Notes: generated by a model from the letters alone, not told the origin. DNA of 64,000 nt from Croceibacterium_B sp963783195 (GCA_963783195.1 CAWAMV010000004.1:2356001-2420000), one strand, 5' to 3'. Positions 33,695 to 41,724 are shown, counted from the first letter of the stretch. Translations and numbers: made by a program.

Positions 33695-34461
33695 ACCTTC
33701 GGGACGCGGTCGGCTGAAAGACCTTCCCCCGCCCCTTCGAGGTGAAGGTAGCGCGGATCGAAGTCCCCCACCTGCGCAAGGCGGCGGAAGTCGAGAATCG
33801 ACACCACGCGCCGGTCATAGGTGATGAGGCGATCCTCGCGCAGGACCTTCAGCGTCCGGTTCAGGTGAATTGCCGTGAGCCCGGCAGCGTCCGCCAGTTC
33901 GGCTTGCGTCATCGGCAGGTTGAACTCGAATTCCTTCCCCAGGCCTGCCGCGAACATGCGCACGGCAAACTCGCACAGCAAGTGAGCGGTCCGCGTGATC
34001 GCGTCGCGCCGCCCCACGTTCAGCGTCCACTCGCGGAAAATCGACGCATCGACGAGCGTTTCGTACCACATCGCCAGCCCGATGTTCGGGTGGGAGAACG
34101 CCAGTTCCTTGATTGCCTCGACCGGAATAAACGCGCCGACCGCGGTGGTCAGGGCTTCGATCGAATGGTCCGCGCTGCGCAGCAGGGAATTGTGCAGGTC
34201 GACGAAATCTCCGGGCAGGTGGATCGAAAAGATCTGCCGGTTCCCATTGCCGGTACTCTTGTGCCTGATGGCGTAACCCTCGACCAGCACACAGCATTCG
34301 CGCGGAGTGTCCTGCTCGCGCACGAAGTTGTGATGCGGCCGCAGGGTGCGCAGCTGATACGGCAAGGCAAGCACCGCCTCGTCGTCGGCGGCGCTCAAGC
34401 GTTCCCATCGGTGAAGCTTGCGCAGCGCGGGAACAAGCGGAGAAGACTTTTGATGCGGCAA
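33670..34461 (-). CDS. Crp/Fnr-family transcriptional regulator
   Basis: This 263-residue regulator has an N-terminal cyclic-nucleotide-binding-like beta-barrel (residues about 25-140, with GYAIRHKSTGNGNRQIFSIH and LPGDFVDL). A long dimerisation helix follows, then a C-terminal winged HTH (LPMTQAELADAAGLTAIHLNRTLKVL near residue 200). No cysteine cluster for an Fe-S centre is evident, so it is not an Fnr oxygen sensor. The TTG start with GGGGGAG six bases upstream is preferred to an ATG 17 codons earlier that lies inside the leader element. It is divergent from the single-domain response regulator across a shared promoter region. Confidence 0.85.
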   Translation of the reverse strand: MPHQKSSPLVPALRKLHRWERLSAADDEAVLALPYQLRTLRPHHNFVREQDTPRECCVLVEGYAIRHKSTGNGNRQIFSIHLPGDFVDLHNSLLRSADHSIEALTTAVGAFIPVEAIKELAFSHPNIGLAMWYETLVDASIFREWTLNVGRRDAITRTAHLLCEFAVRMFAAGLGKEFEFNLPMTQAELADAAGLTAIHLNRTLKVLREDRLITYDRRVVSILDFRRLAQVGDFDPRYLHLEGAGEGLSADRVPKVHEGKISQ

Positions 34462-34510
34462 TTGAACTCCCCCGTTTCCTTTTGACGGGAGCGCGACGCA
34501 TCTCTCAGTC
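34462..34510 (-). promoter_or_regulatory. Conserved 5' leader element, copy D
   Basis: Read on the minus strand, GACTGAGAGA at 34510-34501 is followed by a GCGCTCCCGT arm that can pair with ACGGGGGAG, which contains the Shine-Dalgarno of the Crp/Fnr gene, with a two-base bulge. A perfect 7-bp hairpin (CACCGGC/GCCGGTG) abuts the box on its 5' side. This is the most diverged copy. Confidence 0.6.
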
Positions 34511-34589
34511 ACCGGCGGCCAGGCTCAAGCCGGTGATGTTTTCTATCCTACAGGACCGCGGTGGTCTTGTATGCAGATTAATAATCTCG

Positions 34590-34616
34590 GGAACTAACCT
34601 ATATCAACTTTGTTCC
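34590..34616. promoter_or_regulatory. Bidirectional EcfG-type general stress promoter
   Basis: GGAAC, then 17 bases, then GTTCC. The GGAAC-N16/17-GTT pattern is the promoter consensus of the alphaproteobacterial general stress sigma factor EcfG. Because the sequence is nearly palindromic, it reads as such a promoter in both directions: towards the response regulator (+) and towards the Crp/Fnr gene (-). The predicted transcripts would begin about 7 bases past each GTT and would both carry a copy of the conserved leader. Confidence 0.65.
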
Positions 34617-34651
34617 AGCGGCATCGCCGCGGATCGTTGTTGAGCATTGGC

Positions 34652-34689
34652 GACTGAGAGACTGTGCGCTCCCGCTCCCGGGAGACACT
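34652..34689 (+). promoter_or_regulatory. Conserved 5' leader element, copy C
   Basis: The GACTGAGAGAC box, the TGTGCG spacer and the CTCCCG arm (34669-34674) are the same as in copy A. CTCCCG pairs with CGGGAG (34679-34684) across a CTCC loop, covering the Shine-Dalgarno five bases before the ATG of the response regulator. Confidence 0.7.
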
Positions 34690-35052
34690 ATGTTCAATCA
34701 AAACATCGTCCTGATCGTCGAAGACCAGCCAGTCATCGCGTTGAGTCTGGCGATCGAGGTGGAATGTCTGGGCGGCATGGTGGCGGGGCCTTGCCCGACC
34801 GTTGCCAGGGCGTTCGACATCGTCGCCAGCGAAGCGGTGACGGCAGCCATCCTCGACGTGAAACTGGCTGATTGCGACGTAACGCCGCTGGCGCTCCAGC
34901 TGGCCCGGCAAGGCATTCCTTTCGTGGTCCATTCGGCGACAGGCCTGCCGGGCGACCTGGCGGCCGAGCTGCCCGCGATCGCCGTTGTGCCGAAGCCAGC
35001 GTCCCCCGAGCAGGTCGTCGAACAGCTGCTGAAGGAGATCGCCGGGAAGTGA
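34690..35052 (+). CDS. Single-domain response regulator
   Basis: This 120-residue free-standing receiver domain has an acidic pair in IVEDQPVIA, a phospho-acceptor Asp in AAILDVKLAD near residue 57, Ser in VVHSAT and Lys in VVPKPASPEQ near residue 101. There is no output domain, so it must act by phosphotransfer or protein contact, as in phosphorelays or as a phosphate sink. It is expressed from the EcfG-like promoter and leader C. The HisKA_2 kinase 5 kb upstream is a possible partner, but this is only by proximity. Confidence 0.88.
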   Translation: MFNQNIVLIVEDQPVIALSLAIEVECLGGMVAGPCPTVARAFDIVASEAVTAAILDVKLADCDVTPLALQLARQGIPFVVHSATGLPGDLAAELPAIAVVPKPASPEQVVEQLLKEIAGK

Positions 35053-35097
35053 CGCCTCGGGTTCCCTCCTGCGGCGCGTCCCCGACGCGAGTGACGT

Positions 35098-35610
35098 GTG
35101 AAGTCCCTGTCCGTTCCGATCGAACCGGAACACGAGGCGCCGCCGGGTCATTATGTTCGCATGAGCCCGACGGAATGGATGGTGTTGGCAGCAGGACTGG
35201 CGCTGCTGTTTGCGAGCGCTCCGTGGCATCTGGGCGGGCTTCTGCTCATAAAGCGCCTCAAGCCCGCCGACGGCGACCATAGCTTCCTCGCCCTGCTGGG
35301 CACCTTCTGGGGGCTGATGCTGCTGCATCTGACAGAGATCGCCATTGCCGCATGGGCATACTGGGCGGTGATGCAGTTCCCGGATACCGGCAACATCACT
35401 CACTGGGATGGCAGCAGCATGGCGAGCCTGCTCTACTTCTCCGGCGTCACCTTCGCCACGCTGGGGTTCACCTCGCAACACGCCGACGGGCCGATCCGCA
35501 TGATCGTGATGCTCGAGGCGCTCGGCGGGTTCATGCTGATCACCTGGTCGGCGACCTTCGTCTATTCGATCTGGTCGGAGCGCTTCCGCTCGTCCGACGA
35601 TAGCGAGTAA
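35098..35610 (+). CDS. Two-TM ion-channel-like membrane protein
   Basis: This 170-residue membrane protein has about four hydrophobic segments, the last two flanking a pore-like loop. SLLYFSGVTFATLGFTSQ resembles the pore helix and filter of Ion_trans_2 potassium channels (canonical TVGYG), followed by a hydrophobic helix (MLEALGGFMLITWSATFVYS). The filter here reads TLGFT, a departure that makes K+ selectivity uncertain. The start is GTG; a second Met near residue 22 is an alternative. It may be cotranscribed with the response regulator 45 bases upstream. Confidence 0.65.
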   Translation: MKSLSVPIEPEHEAPPGHYVRMSPTEWMVLAAGLALLFASAPWHLGGLLLIKRLKPADGDHSFLALLGTFWGLMLLHLTEIAIAAWAYWAVMQFPDTGNITHWDGSSMASLLYFSGVTFATLGFTSQHADGPIRMIVMLEALGGFMLITWSATFVYSIWSERFRSSDDSE

Positions 35611-35615
35611 GAGGT

Positions 35616-36080
35616 CTATCCCAGCGGAACGCCCGGTTCGTGCTTGGCCGTGCGGATCGTCAGCGAAGTCTTCACGCTCGCCACGTTGGGCGCCGGCGTC
35701 AGCTTGCTGGTGAGGAATTCCTGAAAGCTCTGCAGGTCGCGGCTGACGATCTTGAGGATGAAGTCGATCTCGCCGTTGAGCATGTGGCATTCGCGCACTT
35801 CGGGCAGGGTCTTCACATGGTCCTCGAACCCGCGCAGGTCTTCTTCCGCCTGGCTCTTCAGGCTGACCATGGCGAAGACCGTGATGGCAAAGCCCAGCTT
35901 CGAGGCGTCGAGGTCGGCGTGATAGCCGCGGATGACCCCTTCTTCTTCCAGCGCGCGCACGCGGCGCAGGCATGGCGGCGCGGTCAGGCCGACGCGCTGC
36001 GCCAGCTCGACATTGGTAACGCGGCCTTCGGCCTGCAATTCTGACAACAACTTGCGATCGATCGAATCGAGCGTAGCCAT
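35616..36080 (-). CDS. Lrp/AsnC-family transcriptional regulator
   Basis: This 154-residue regulator has an N-terminal winged HTH (DSIDRKLLSELQAEGRVTNV, AQRVGLTAPPCLRRVRALE) and a C-terminal RAM effector domain (VFAMVSLK, EVRECHMLNGEIDFILKI). Relatives sense amino acids as octamers and often regulate amino-acid metabolism. Target genes are not evident in the window. The 3' end lies 5 bases from the convergent ion-channel gene. The 228 bases upstream include an AT-rich stretch that probably holds the promoter. Confidence 0.92.
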   Translation of the reverse strand: MATLDSIDRKLLSELQAEGRVTNVELAQRVGLTAPPCLRRVRALEEEGVIRGYHADLDASKLGFAITVFAMVSLKSQAEEDLRGFEDHVKTLPEVRECHMLNGEIDFILKIVSRDLQSFQEFLTSKLTPAPNVASVKTSLTIRTAKHEPGVPLG

Positions 36081-36308
36081 TCAAAGCTCCAGGGCGGGCA
36101 ACGCCGCGTCACAAACGACCCATGAAATATTCCACTTGCCGCAACTAAGCGCCAAAAGGAAAGGTTCCCGAGAAATTTTATTATCTATGGCCGCAACCGT
36201 CCCGCTTTGCAACGGTGCATAGCTACGCGTTTCGCCCAGTTACCAAATCGCTAATTGCCACTGTGCCGCGTGATGCATCCCGCATTCGCGTGCGTGCGTG
36301 GAGAATCG

Positions 36309-37979
36309 ATGCTGTTCGACGACCGCCTTGCCACTGTCCTGCGTTCCGGCGCCGCGGGCGAGCAGGCGGCGCGCACGCAGTACCGGCAGCTGCTCGACCT
36401 GCTTGGCTCCACGCCGCCGGGGGCCAATGGGCCATTGGTGCTGGCGGCCTATCGCAGGCTCGGCGAGATCGAAGGCGCGCTCGCGCCCCTCGAACAGGCG
36501 CGGATCCTGCGTGAGCCCTGGCTGCGGCTGCGCAACCCGCGCCTGCTGGCACACCTGGCCGAAGGCGACCCGCAGGCGGCGGCGGCGGCGATGGCAACCG
36601 CCCGGCTGGAGGAGGACCAGTGGACCGCGCTGATCCCGCGCCTGCCGATGATTGCCCGCGGCTTCCTGCGCCACCGGCGCGACCTGCCCGACGGGGCCAG
36701 GAGCCTGCTCTCCCGCCTGGGCGTGCGCGACCTCGTGCTGCCCGAGCCCGCGGGACAGGTGATCGATCAGGTCGAGGACCAGCCAGTATCTCCACCCCCT
36801 CCTGCCCCGGCACCTGCCCAAGCGCCTGCGGAGGAGAACGGCCGCGAGGACATCTCCGCGCTCGTACGCCGGATCGAGGCCTTCCAGCAGGCCCGGCGGG
36901 GCGAGCCGGCCGCCCTCGCCCCGCGCCTGCCGCTCGATGACGGCGCTCCAGCCATCGCGCCGGGCGCAGCCTGCGATTTCTCGACCGACAGCTCCGGCCG
37001 TATCGACTGGGCCGATCACGATCTCGCCCCGCTCCTGGTGGGAATGCGGCTCGACGCGCCGGGCGTGCTGGACGACGCCACGCGACGGGCGATGCGGCTC
37101 CACCAGCCGGTTCGCGGCGGGCGGGCGACGCTGGCCGGCGTCCCCACGGTCGCTGGTGAGTGGCGTCTCGACTGCGCACCGCACTTCGCGGGGGCGAGCG
37201 GTGGCTTCTCCGGCTATCGCGGCCGCCTGCGCCGCCCTGTCCGGTCCCGAGCGGCACACGAACACAGCGGCCCCGCCGACCGAATGCGCCAGGTGCTTCA
37301 CGAGCTGCGCACCCCGGTGAACGCGGTCCAGGGCTTTGCCGAGATCATCCAGCAGCAACTTTTCGGCCCCGCGCCCAACAGCTACCGCGCGCTCGCCGCC
37401 GCAATCGGCGTCGATGCGGCGCGCCTGCTCGCCGGGTTCGACGAGATCGATCGAATGGTCCGGCTGGAAAGCGGCGCGGCGGAGCTGTCGGACGATGGAT
37501 CCAACCTGCGCCAGACGGCCGAGCGGACGCTCAAGCGGCTGGAAGGCGTCACGCGCCCGCGCAGCGCCAAGATGCGCCTGCTCGTGTCAGGCGACGATTT
37601 CGCCGTTACCCTCGGCCCGGACGACGCCGCGCAGCTGGCCTGGCGCCTGCTGGCGACGCTGGCCGGGGCGCTGGCGCCGGGCGAGGTCGTCGAACTGGTG
37701 CTGCACGATGCCGAAGACCGGGTCACGCTGACGATCGACCTGCCGCTCAGCCTGTCGGAGGCGGACGACCTGTTCGCCGGCGCCGCGAGGAGCCAGGCCC
37801 CGGCGGTGACGGCGGGGATGTTCGGTAGCGGTTTCACCCTGCGCCTCGCCCGTGCCGAGGCAGAGGCGGCGGGCGGCTCACTGGTCGTTAACGGCGACTC
37901 GCTAGTCCTCGCCCTGCCCGCCTTGACCGGGAGAGTGGCGAGTCATAGCGAAGACAGTGCGGGAGGCGCGCAGGCCTGA
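36309..37979 (+). CDS. Cytosolic sensor histidine kinase
   Basis: This 556-residue kinase has no transmembrane helix. The first roughly 330 residues are an uncharacterised N-terminal region (helical, then a proline-rich linker and a beta-rich module). The HisKA box is RQVLHELRTPVNAVQGFAEI near residue 340. The ATPase part is weakly conserved, and canonical N- and G-boxes are hard to see, so catalytic competence is uncertain. The ATG with GGAGAA upstream is preferred to an earlier in-frame start. The polysaccharide deacetylase gene follows at 23 bases on the same strand. Confidence 0.82.
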   Translation: MLFDDRLATVLRSGAAGEQAARTQYRQLLDLLGSTPPGANGPLVLAAYRRLGEIEGALAPLEQARILREPWLRLRNPRLLAHLAEGDPQAAAAAMATARLEEDQWTALIPRLPMIARGFLRHRRDLPDGARSLLSRLGVRDLVLPEPAGQVIDQVEDQPVSPPPPAPAPAQAPAEENGREDISALVRRIEAFQQARRGEPAALAPRLPLDDGAPAIAPGAACDFSTDSSGRIDWADHDLAPLLVGMRLDAPGVLDDATRRAMRLHQPVRGGRATLAGVPTVAGEWRLDCAPHFAGASGGFSGYRGRLRRPVRSRAAHEHSGPADRMRQVLHELRTPVNAVQGFAEIIQQQLFGPAPNSYRALAAAIGVDAARLLAGFDEIDRMVRLESGAAELSDDGSNLRQTAERTLKRLEGVTRPRSAKMRLLVSGDDFAVTLGPDDAAQLAWRLLATLAGALAPGEVVELVLHDAEDRVTLTIDLPLSLSEADDLFAGAARSQAPAVTAGMFGSGFTLRLARAEAEAAGGSLVVNGDSLVLALPALTGRVASHSEDSAGGAQA

Positions 37980-38002
37980 CGCGAGCAGGGAGGAGCCCGG
38001 CA

Positions 38003-38998
38003 ATGCAGGCCATTTGCACACCCCCACGGCCATCCGCCCGCGCCCGCTTCGCCCCCGGCTTCGGCCGCCGCTTCATCGTGACCGTCGATACCGAGGAAGA
38101 GTTCGACTGGTCGGCCCCTTTTTCGCGCGACCACCACGGGCTCGACCACGTCCCGCGCATCGGCAAGTTCCAGGCTTTCTGCGAAGGCATGGGCGTAAAG
38201 CCGATCTACCTGGTCGACTGGCCGATCGTCTCCTCCACGCTTGCCGTCGACGTGCTGAAGCCCGCCATCGCCGCGGGCACGGCGGAGATCGGCGTGCAGC
38301 TCCATCCCTGGGTCAACCCGCCGTTCGACGAGGAGGTGAGCACGCACACCTCGTTCGCCGGGAATCTGCCGCGCGAACTGGAGGCGGCCAAGCTCGGCAA
38401 TTTGCGCGACCGAATCGAGGAGGTCTTCGGACTCTCTCCGATGATCTACCGCGCCGGCCGCTACGGCACCGGCCCGCACACTGCCGCCCTGCTGCGCGAG
38501 AATGGCATCGCGATCGACACCTCGGTGCGGGCGAATTTCGACTACTCGGCAGGCGGCGGGCCCGACTATCGCGGCTTTCCGCTCGAGCCGTTCTGGATCG
38601 ACGCCGAGCGGACCCTGCTCGAACTGCCGGTAACCACGGTGTGGTGGGGCATGCTCCGGCGACAGGGTGGCACGCTGTTCCCGGCAGCGCAGAAGGTGCC
38701 GATGCTGCCCGGGCTGCTCTCCCGGCTCGGCCTGCTCGAACGCATCGCCCTGACGCCCGAGGGAGTCGAGGTCGACGAGGCGATCCGCGGCATAGACATC
38801 GCGCTCGACGACGGGCTGCCGCTCCTGGTGTTCTCGTTTCACAGCCCTTCGCTGCAGGCCGGCCACACGCCTTACGTGCGCGACGACGACGATCTCGACC
38901 GTCTCTACGACTGGTGGCGCCGCGTATTCGACTATTGCGCCATGCGCGGCGTCGAGCCGACGACCGTCGCCGGCATCATGGGCGCGGTCGAACGCTAG
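38003..38998 (+). CDS. Polysaccharide deacetylase family protein
   Basis: This 331-residue protein resembles the NodB-type deacetylase fold: VTVDTEEEFDW near residue 27 (catalytic Asp and metal-binding residues), GVQLHPWVNPP near 97 with the His ligand, and YRAGRYGTGPHTAALL near 148. A late FSFHSPSLQAGHTPY near 280 supplies the last conserved His. Such proteins deacetylate cell-surface polysaccharides. No signal peptide is visible, so this member may act on cytoplasmic or undecaprenyl-linked sugars. Downstream lie the tRNA genes. Confidence 0.83.
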   Translation: MQAICTPPRPSARARFAPGFGRRFIVTVDTEEEFDWSAPFSRDHHGLDHVPRIGKFQAFCEGMGVKPIYLVDWPIVSSTLAVDVLKPAIAAGTAEIGVQLHPWVNPPFDEEVSTHTSFAGNLPRELEAAKLGNLRDRIEEVFGLSPMIYRAGRYGTGPHTAALLRENGIAIDTSVRANFDYSAGGGPDYRGFPLEPFWIDAERTLLELPVTTVWWGMLRRQGGTLFPAAQKVPMLPGLLSRLGLLERIALTPEGVEVDEAIRGIDIALDDGLPLLVFSFHSPSLQAGHTPYVRDDDDLDRLYDWWRRVFDYCAMRGVEPTTVAGIMGAVER

Positions 38999-39047
38999 AC
39001 ACTGTCGCGGCGCGGGACTAAGCGAAGCGCCGCGCAAGCGGTGGAAC

Positions 39048-39123
39048 GGGCCTGTAGCTCAGCGGTTAGAGCTGGCCGCTCATAACGGCTAGGTCCCAGG
39101 TTCGAATCCTGGCGGGCCCACCA
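39048..39123 (+). tRNA. tRNA with CAU anticodon, probably Ile2
   Basis: A 76-base cloverleaf: acceptor GGGCCTG with CGGGCCC, D-stem GCTC/GAGC with the short loop AGCGGTTA, anticodon stem GGCCG/CGGCT around CTCATAA (anticodon CAU), T-arm GGTTCGAATCC, encoded CCA. The short D-loop and the GGCCG anticodon stem resemble tRNA-Ile2 (lysidine-modified CAU) more than elongator tRNA-Met. Automatic tools would often call it Met. Confidence 0.85.
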
Positions 39124-39210
39124 GCCTTGCGCGACTCGGGAAGGTCCGGCGGGACCTTTCCGGCCGCAAGGCTCCCGAGCGATAGCGAAGGGGCCGCGCG
39201 CGGACACGGT

Positions 39211-39287
<77 letters not shown>

Positions 39288-39347
39288 ATCCAGCGCCAGC
39301 GCCACCGCCCTCGAGTGTCAGAGCCGGCTTCGACTGGTTCCTAGAGG

Positions 39348-39364
39348 GAAAGGCTTCGCCTTTC
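39348..39364 (+). terminator. Hairpin after the tRNA pair
   Basis: GAAAGGC-TTC-GCCTTTC, a perfect 7-bp stem with a three-base loop, lies 60 bases past tRNA-Pro and 49 bases before the ligase gene. It could end the tRNA transcript. There is no T-tract beyond it. Confidence 0.4.
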
Positions 39365-39412
39365 GCGCGTTGGAAATTCCGAAGTCTACATCCCTCGTTC
39401 TATGGGGCCGCC

Positions 39413-40471
39413 ATGACGAAGCGCGAAGCATTCGCGGACCTGCTGATCGCGCGCTCGACGGCGCCGATGGAGGCGCGTCTTGTCGATGCGCTGCCTGACG
39501 AAGGGGGATGGCAGTTCGAACCGAAGTGGGACGGCTTCCGGTGCCTGGTGTTCCGCGACGGGCGCGACGTGGCGCTGATGTCGAAATCGGGAAAGCCGCT
39601 GGGGCGCTATTTTCCCGAGCTCGTCGAGGCAGTGCTCCGCCTGCCACAAGATCGCTTCGTGCTCGATGGCGAAATCATCCTGCCGCTGGGCGATACGCTG
39701 TCGTTCTCGGCACTGCAGGCGCGCCTCCATCCGGCTGCATCACGCATTGAACGACTGGCGCAGGAAACTCCCGCGAAGCTCATGCTGTTCGATTGCCTGC
39801 AGGTCGGATCGGTTTCGCTTCTCGACCAGGCCCTCAGCATGCGGCGCGAGGAACTGGAGAAATTTGCCGGCCCGGCAACCGGATCGCTGCTCGTCTCGCC
39901 TTTTACCTGCAACACCGAAATTGCAGCCGAGTGGCTCGCCCGGACCGGCGGTGCGCTCGACGGCGTGGTCGCCAAGCGCAGGGACCAGCCCTATCGGCCG
40001 GGGGAACGCGCGATGTTCAAGCGCAAGGTCCACCGGACCGCGGATTGCGTGGTGGGCGGTTTCCGTCTCGATCGGGCGGGCGAGAAGGTCGCCTCGCTCC
40101 TGCTCGGTTTGTTCGACGATGAAGGCCTTCTCCACTACGTGGGCTACACGTCTTCCTTTACGCAGGAGGAGCGACAGGACCTCCTCACCCTGCTCCGGCC
40201 CCTCGAGGGAGATTCCGCGTTCACCGGTAGCTCGCCCGGCGGACCCAGCCGCTGGTCGACGAATGACCGCAAAAGCGAATGGGTATCCCTGCGCGCCGAG
40301 AAGGTCGTCGAAGTCCGCTACGACCAGGTGACCGGAAAGAGGTTTCGCCACGGCACGACCTTCTGCCGCTGGCGGCCCGACAAGGCCGCGCGACAGTGCA
40401 CCTTCGATCAGCTTCAGGCCGAGCTCAAGCCCGAGCAACTCGAGCAGATTCTCGCGGATGCAGCGGTTTGA
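39413..40471 (+). CDS. ATP-dependent DNA ligase (LigC type)
   Basis: This 352-residue ATP-dependent DNA ligase has an adenylation domain with the nucleotidyl Lys in EPKWDGFRC (Lys38). Motif III is FVLDGEII near residue 83. Motif IV is in DGVVAKR, motif V in MFKRKVHRTADCVVGG, and an OB-fold domain follows to the end (SEWVSLRAEKVVEVRYDQ). The compact single-module build corresponds to LigC-type end-joining or repair ligases rather than the LigD fusion. No ku gene is in the window. Replicative ligation would be by an NAD-dependent LigA elsewhere. Confidence 0.9.
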   Translation: MTKREAFADLLIARSTAPMEARLVDALPDEGGWQFEPKWDGFRCLVFRDGRDVALMSKSGKPLGRYFPELVEAVLRLPQDRFVLDGEIILPLGDTLSFSALQARLHPAASRIERLAQETPAKLMLFDCLQVGSVSLLDQALSMRREELEKFAGPATGSLLVSPFTCNTEIAAEWLARTGGALDGVVAKRRDQPYRPGERAMFKRKVHRTADCVVGGFRLDRAGEKVASLLLGLFDDEGLLHYVGYTSSFTQEERQDLLTLLRPLEGDSAFTGSSPGGPSRWSTNDRKSEWVSLRAEKVVEVRYDQVTGKRFRHGTTFCRWRPDKAARQCTFDQLQAELKPEQLEQILADAAV

Positions 40472-40504
40472 CGGGGGCCCGGACCCCAGCTGCCGGGACG
40501 GTCC

Positions 40505-40876
40505 CTAGGGAGGCGGAGCGAAGCCGACCTTTGTTCCGTCGACGGTCGTGAACGCTACGATGTAGCCGCCGTCGGCGCCGTCGCGCATGGGGGCGTAGGT
40601 GATCTGGATCTTGTCGCCCGCCTTGACCGATCCACGGATATAGCCCGCGCGATAGAAGTTGCTCGCGCTGTGGCCTTCGAAGTTCCAGTCGCGGGTGCCC
40701 TTGCCGTCGGTAATGTTCATCAGCAGGTGGGTGTGCGGGTTGATGACCCGGATTTCCTTTACGGTGCCGGTCTTGGTCACGGGCGCGCGGAAATCGAAGA
40801 TCGCGGCGGAATGGTGCGCGGCGGCGGTGGCCGAGACGACCAGCGCGGCGGCGGCAATGGCAATGGTGCGTTTCAT
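40505..40876 (-). CDS. DUF6152 family secreted protein
   Basis: This 123-residue precursor has a signal peptide (KRTIAIAAAALVVSATAAA, cleavage near residue 20). The mature part has the DUF6152 layout: HHSAAIFDF at the N-terminus, VKEIRVINPHTHLLM, RDWNFEGHSASNFYRAG and a C-terminal GGYIVAFTTVDGT. The function is unknown. The His-rich start of the mature protein might bind metal, which is inference. It is cotranscribed with the larger secreted protein gene 17 bases upstream, a pairing seen repeatedly in sphingomonads. Confidence 0.82.
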   Translation of the reverse strand: MKRTIAIAAAALVVSATAAAHHSAAIFDFRAPVTKTGTVKEIRVINPHTHLLMNITDGKGTRDWNFEGHSASNFYRAGYIRGSVKAGDKIQITYAPMRDGADGGYIVAFTTVDGTKVGFAPPP

Positions 40877-40893
40877 CACTGGGGTTCCTCGGC

Positions 40894-41724
40894 TTATTCG
40901 TAAACGTCGATGACGTCGGCCATCTGGGCGGTGACCGGCTGTCCCGCCTCGAGCTGTTCGCGCCGCTTGTCGAGCAGGCGCAGCCAGGGCTCTTCGGTGC
41001 AATTGTAGGCCATGATGTGCCCGTCCTTGAGCGGCATCCACTTCTTCGTGAAGCTGATCGGCTTGGTGTAGTAGACGGGGTCGGTCATCGTGAGCTGGTA
41101 CTCCATCACCTTGCCCACCTTCGGGTCGGGCACCACCCGGATCCGCTCGACCATCGTGGCCTCGTCGCTGTGCGGATAGGTCCGCTGGTCCTGCCCGTCG
41201 CTGAGGTCGGTCGTGGTCACGACGAGCGTATCGCCGTCCCATTTCCCTTCGGAGTAGCCCTGCCGGACCGGCAGGCGCTTGCCCGGGGGCACCCCGTGGC
41301 CCGGCATGTAGACGCGGCGCGTCTCGCTCTCGACCTCGTAGATGATGGTCAGCTGCTCGGGCCGATGGATGAACTCGATCGGGTATCCGCCCGCCGACTG
41401 CATCATCGTCGGCATCCCGTAGACCACGCAGTGCGCGGCCGGGTTGTCGCCCGAGAAGCGGCCGCTCCCGTCGCCGTCTTCGCCCACCAGCTTGCGGTAT
41501 TCCTCGACCCGCCGGCGGCCTTCCGCGGTGAACGGCGGTTCCTCGACGGGGGCGATTGTCCCACCGGCGCGCGGGCCCGGCTCCGCGTCCGGATCGCGGT
41601 AGGTCGTCCACACGCCCGAAAAATCACGTTCTGGCGTAAGCGGCACATCGGCCTGTGCAAGCGCGGCGCTTGCCACCGCTGCCAATGCGAGGCCGCCCAG
41701 AACACGCCAACCATGGCGAACCAT
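40894..41724 (-). CDS. Secreted hypothetical protein, partner of DUF6152
   Basis: This 276-residue precursor has a signal peptide cleaved after ALAQA near residue 24. Its mature region includes DFSGVWTTYRDPDAEPGPR, HCVVYGMPTMMQ, EIESETRRVYMPG-like beta strands and SEGKWDGDTLVVTTTDLSDG. It resembles uncharacterised lipocalin-like outer proteins found next to DUF6152 genes. No enzymatic motif is recognised. The internal ATG (MVRHGW) is chosen because GGAGAGAGGGAGAG precedes it, whereas the earlier ATG lies within that Shine-Dalgarno region. Confidence 0.75.
   Translation of the reverse strand: MVRHGWRVLGGLALAAVASAALAQADVPLTPERDFSGVWTTYRDPDAEPGPRAGGTIAPVEEPPFTAEGRRRVEEYRKLVGEDGDGSGRFSGDNPAAHCVVYGMPTMMQSAGGYPIEFIHRPEQLTIIYEVESETRRVYMPGHGVPPGKRLPVRQGYSEGKWDGDTLVVTTTDLSDGQDQRTYPHSDEATMVERIRVVPDPKVGKVMEYQLTMTDPVYYTKPISFTKKWMPLKDGHIMAYNCTEEPWLRLLDKRREQLEAGQPVTAQMADVIDVYE

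Noticed and set aside
28681..34662. TPP riboswitch, suggested by CUGAGA in the GACTGAGAGA box
   Set aside because: Other conserved THI-box parts are missing, the four genes are not thiamine related, and the leader is too short.
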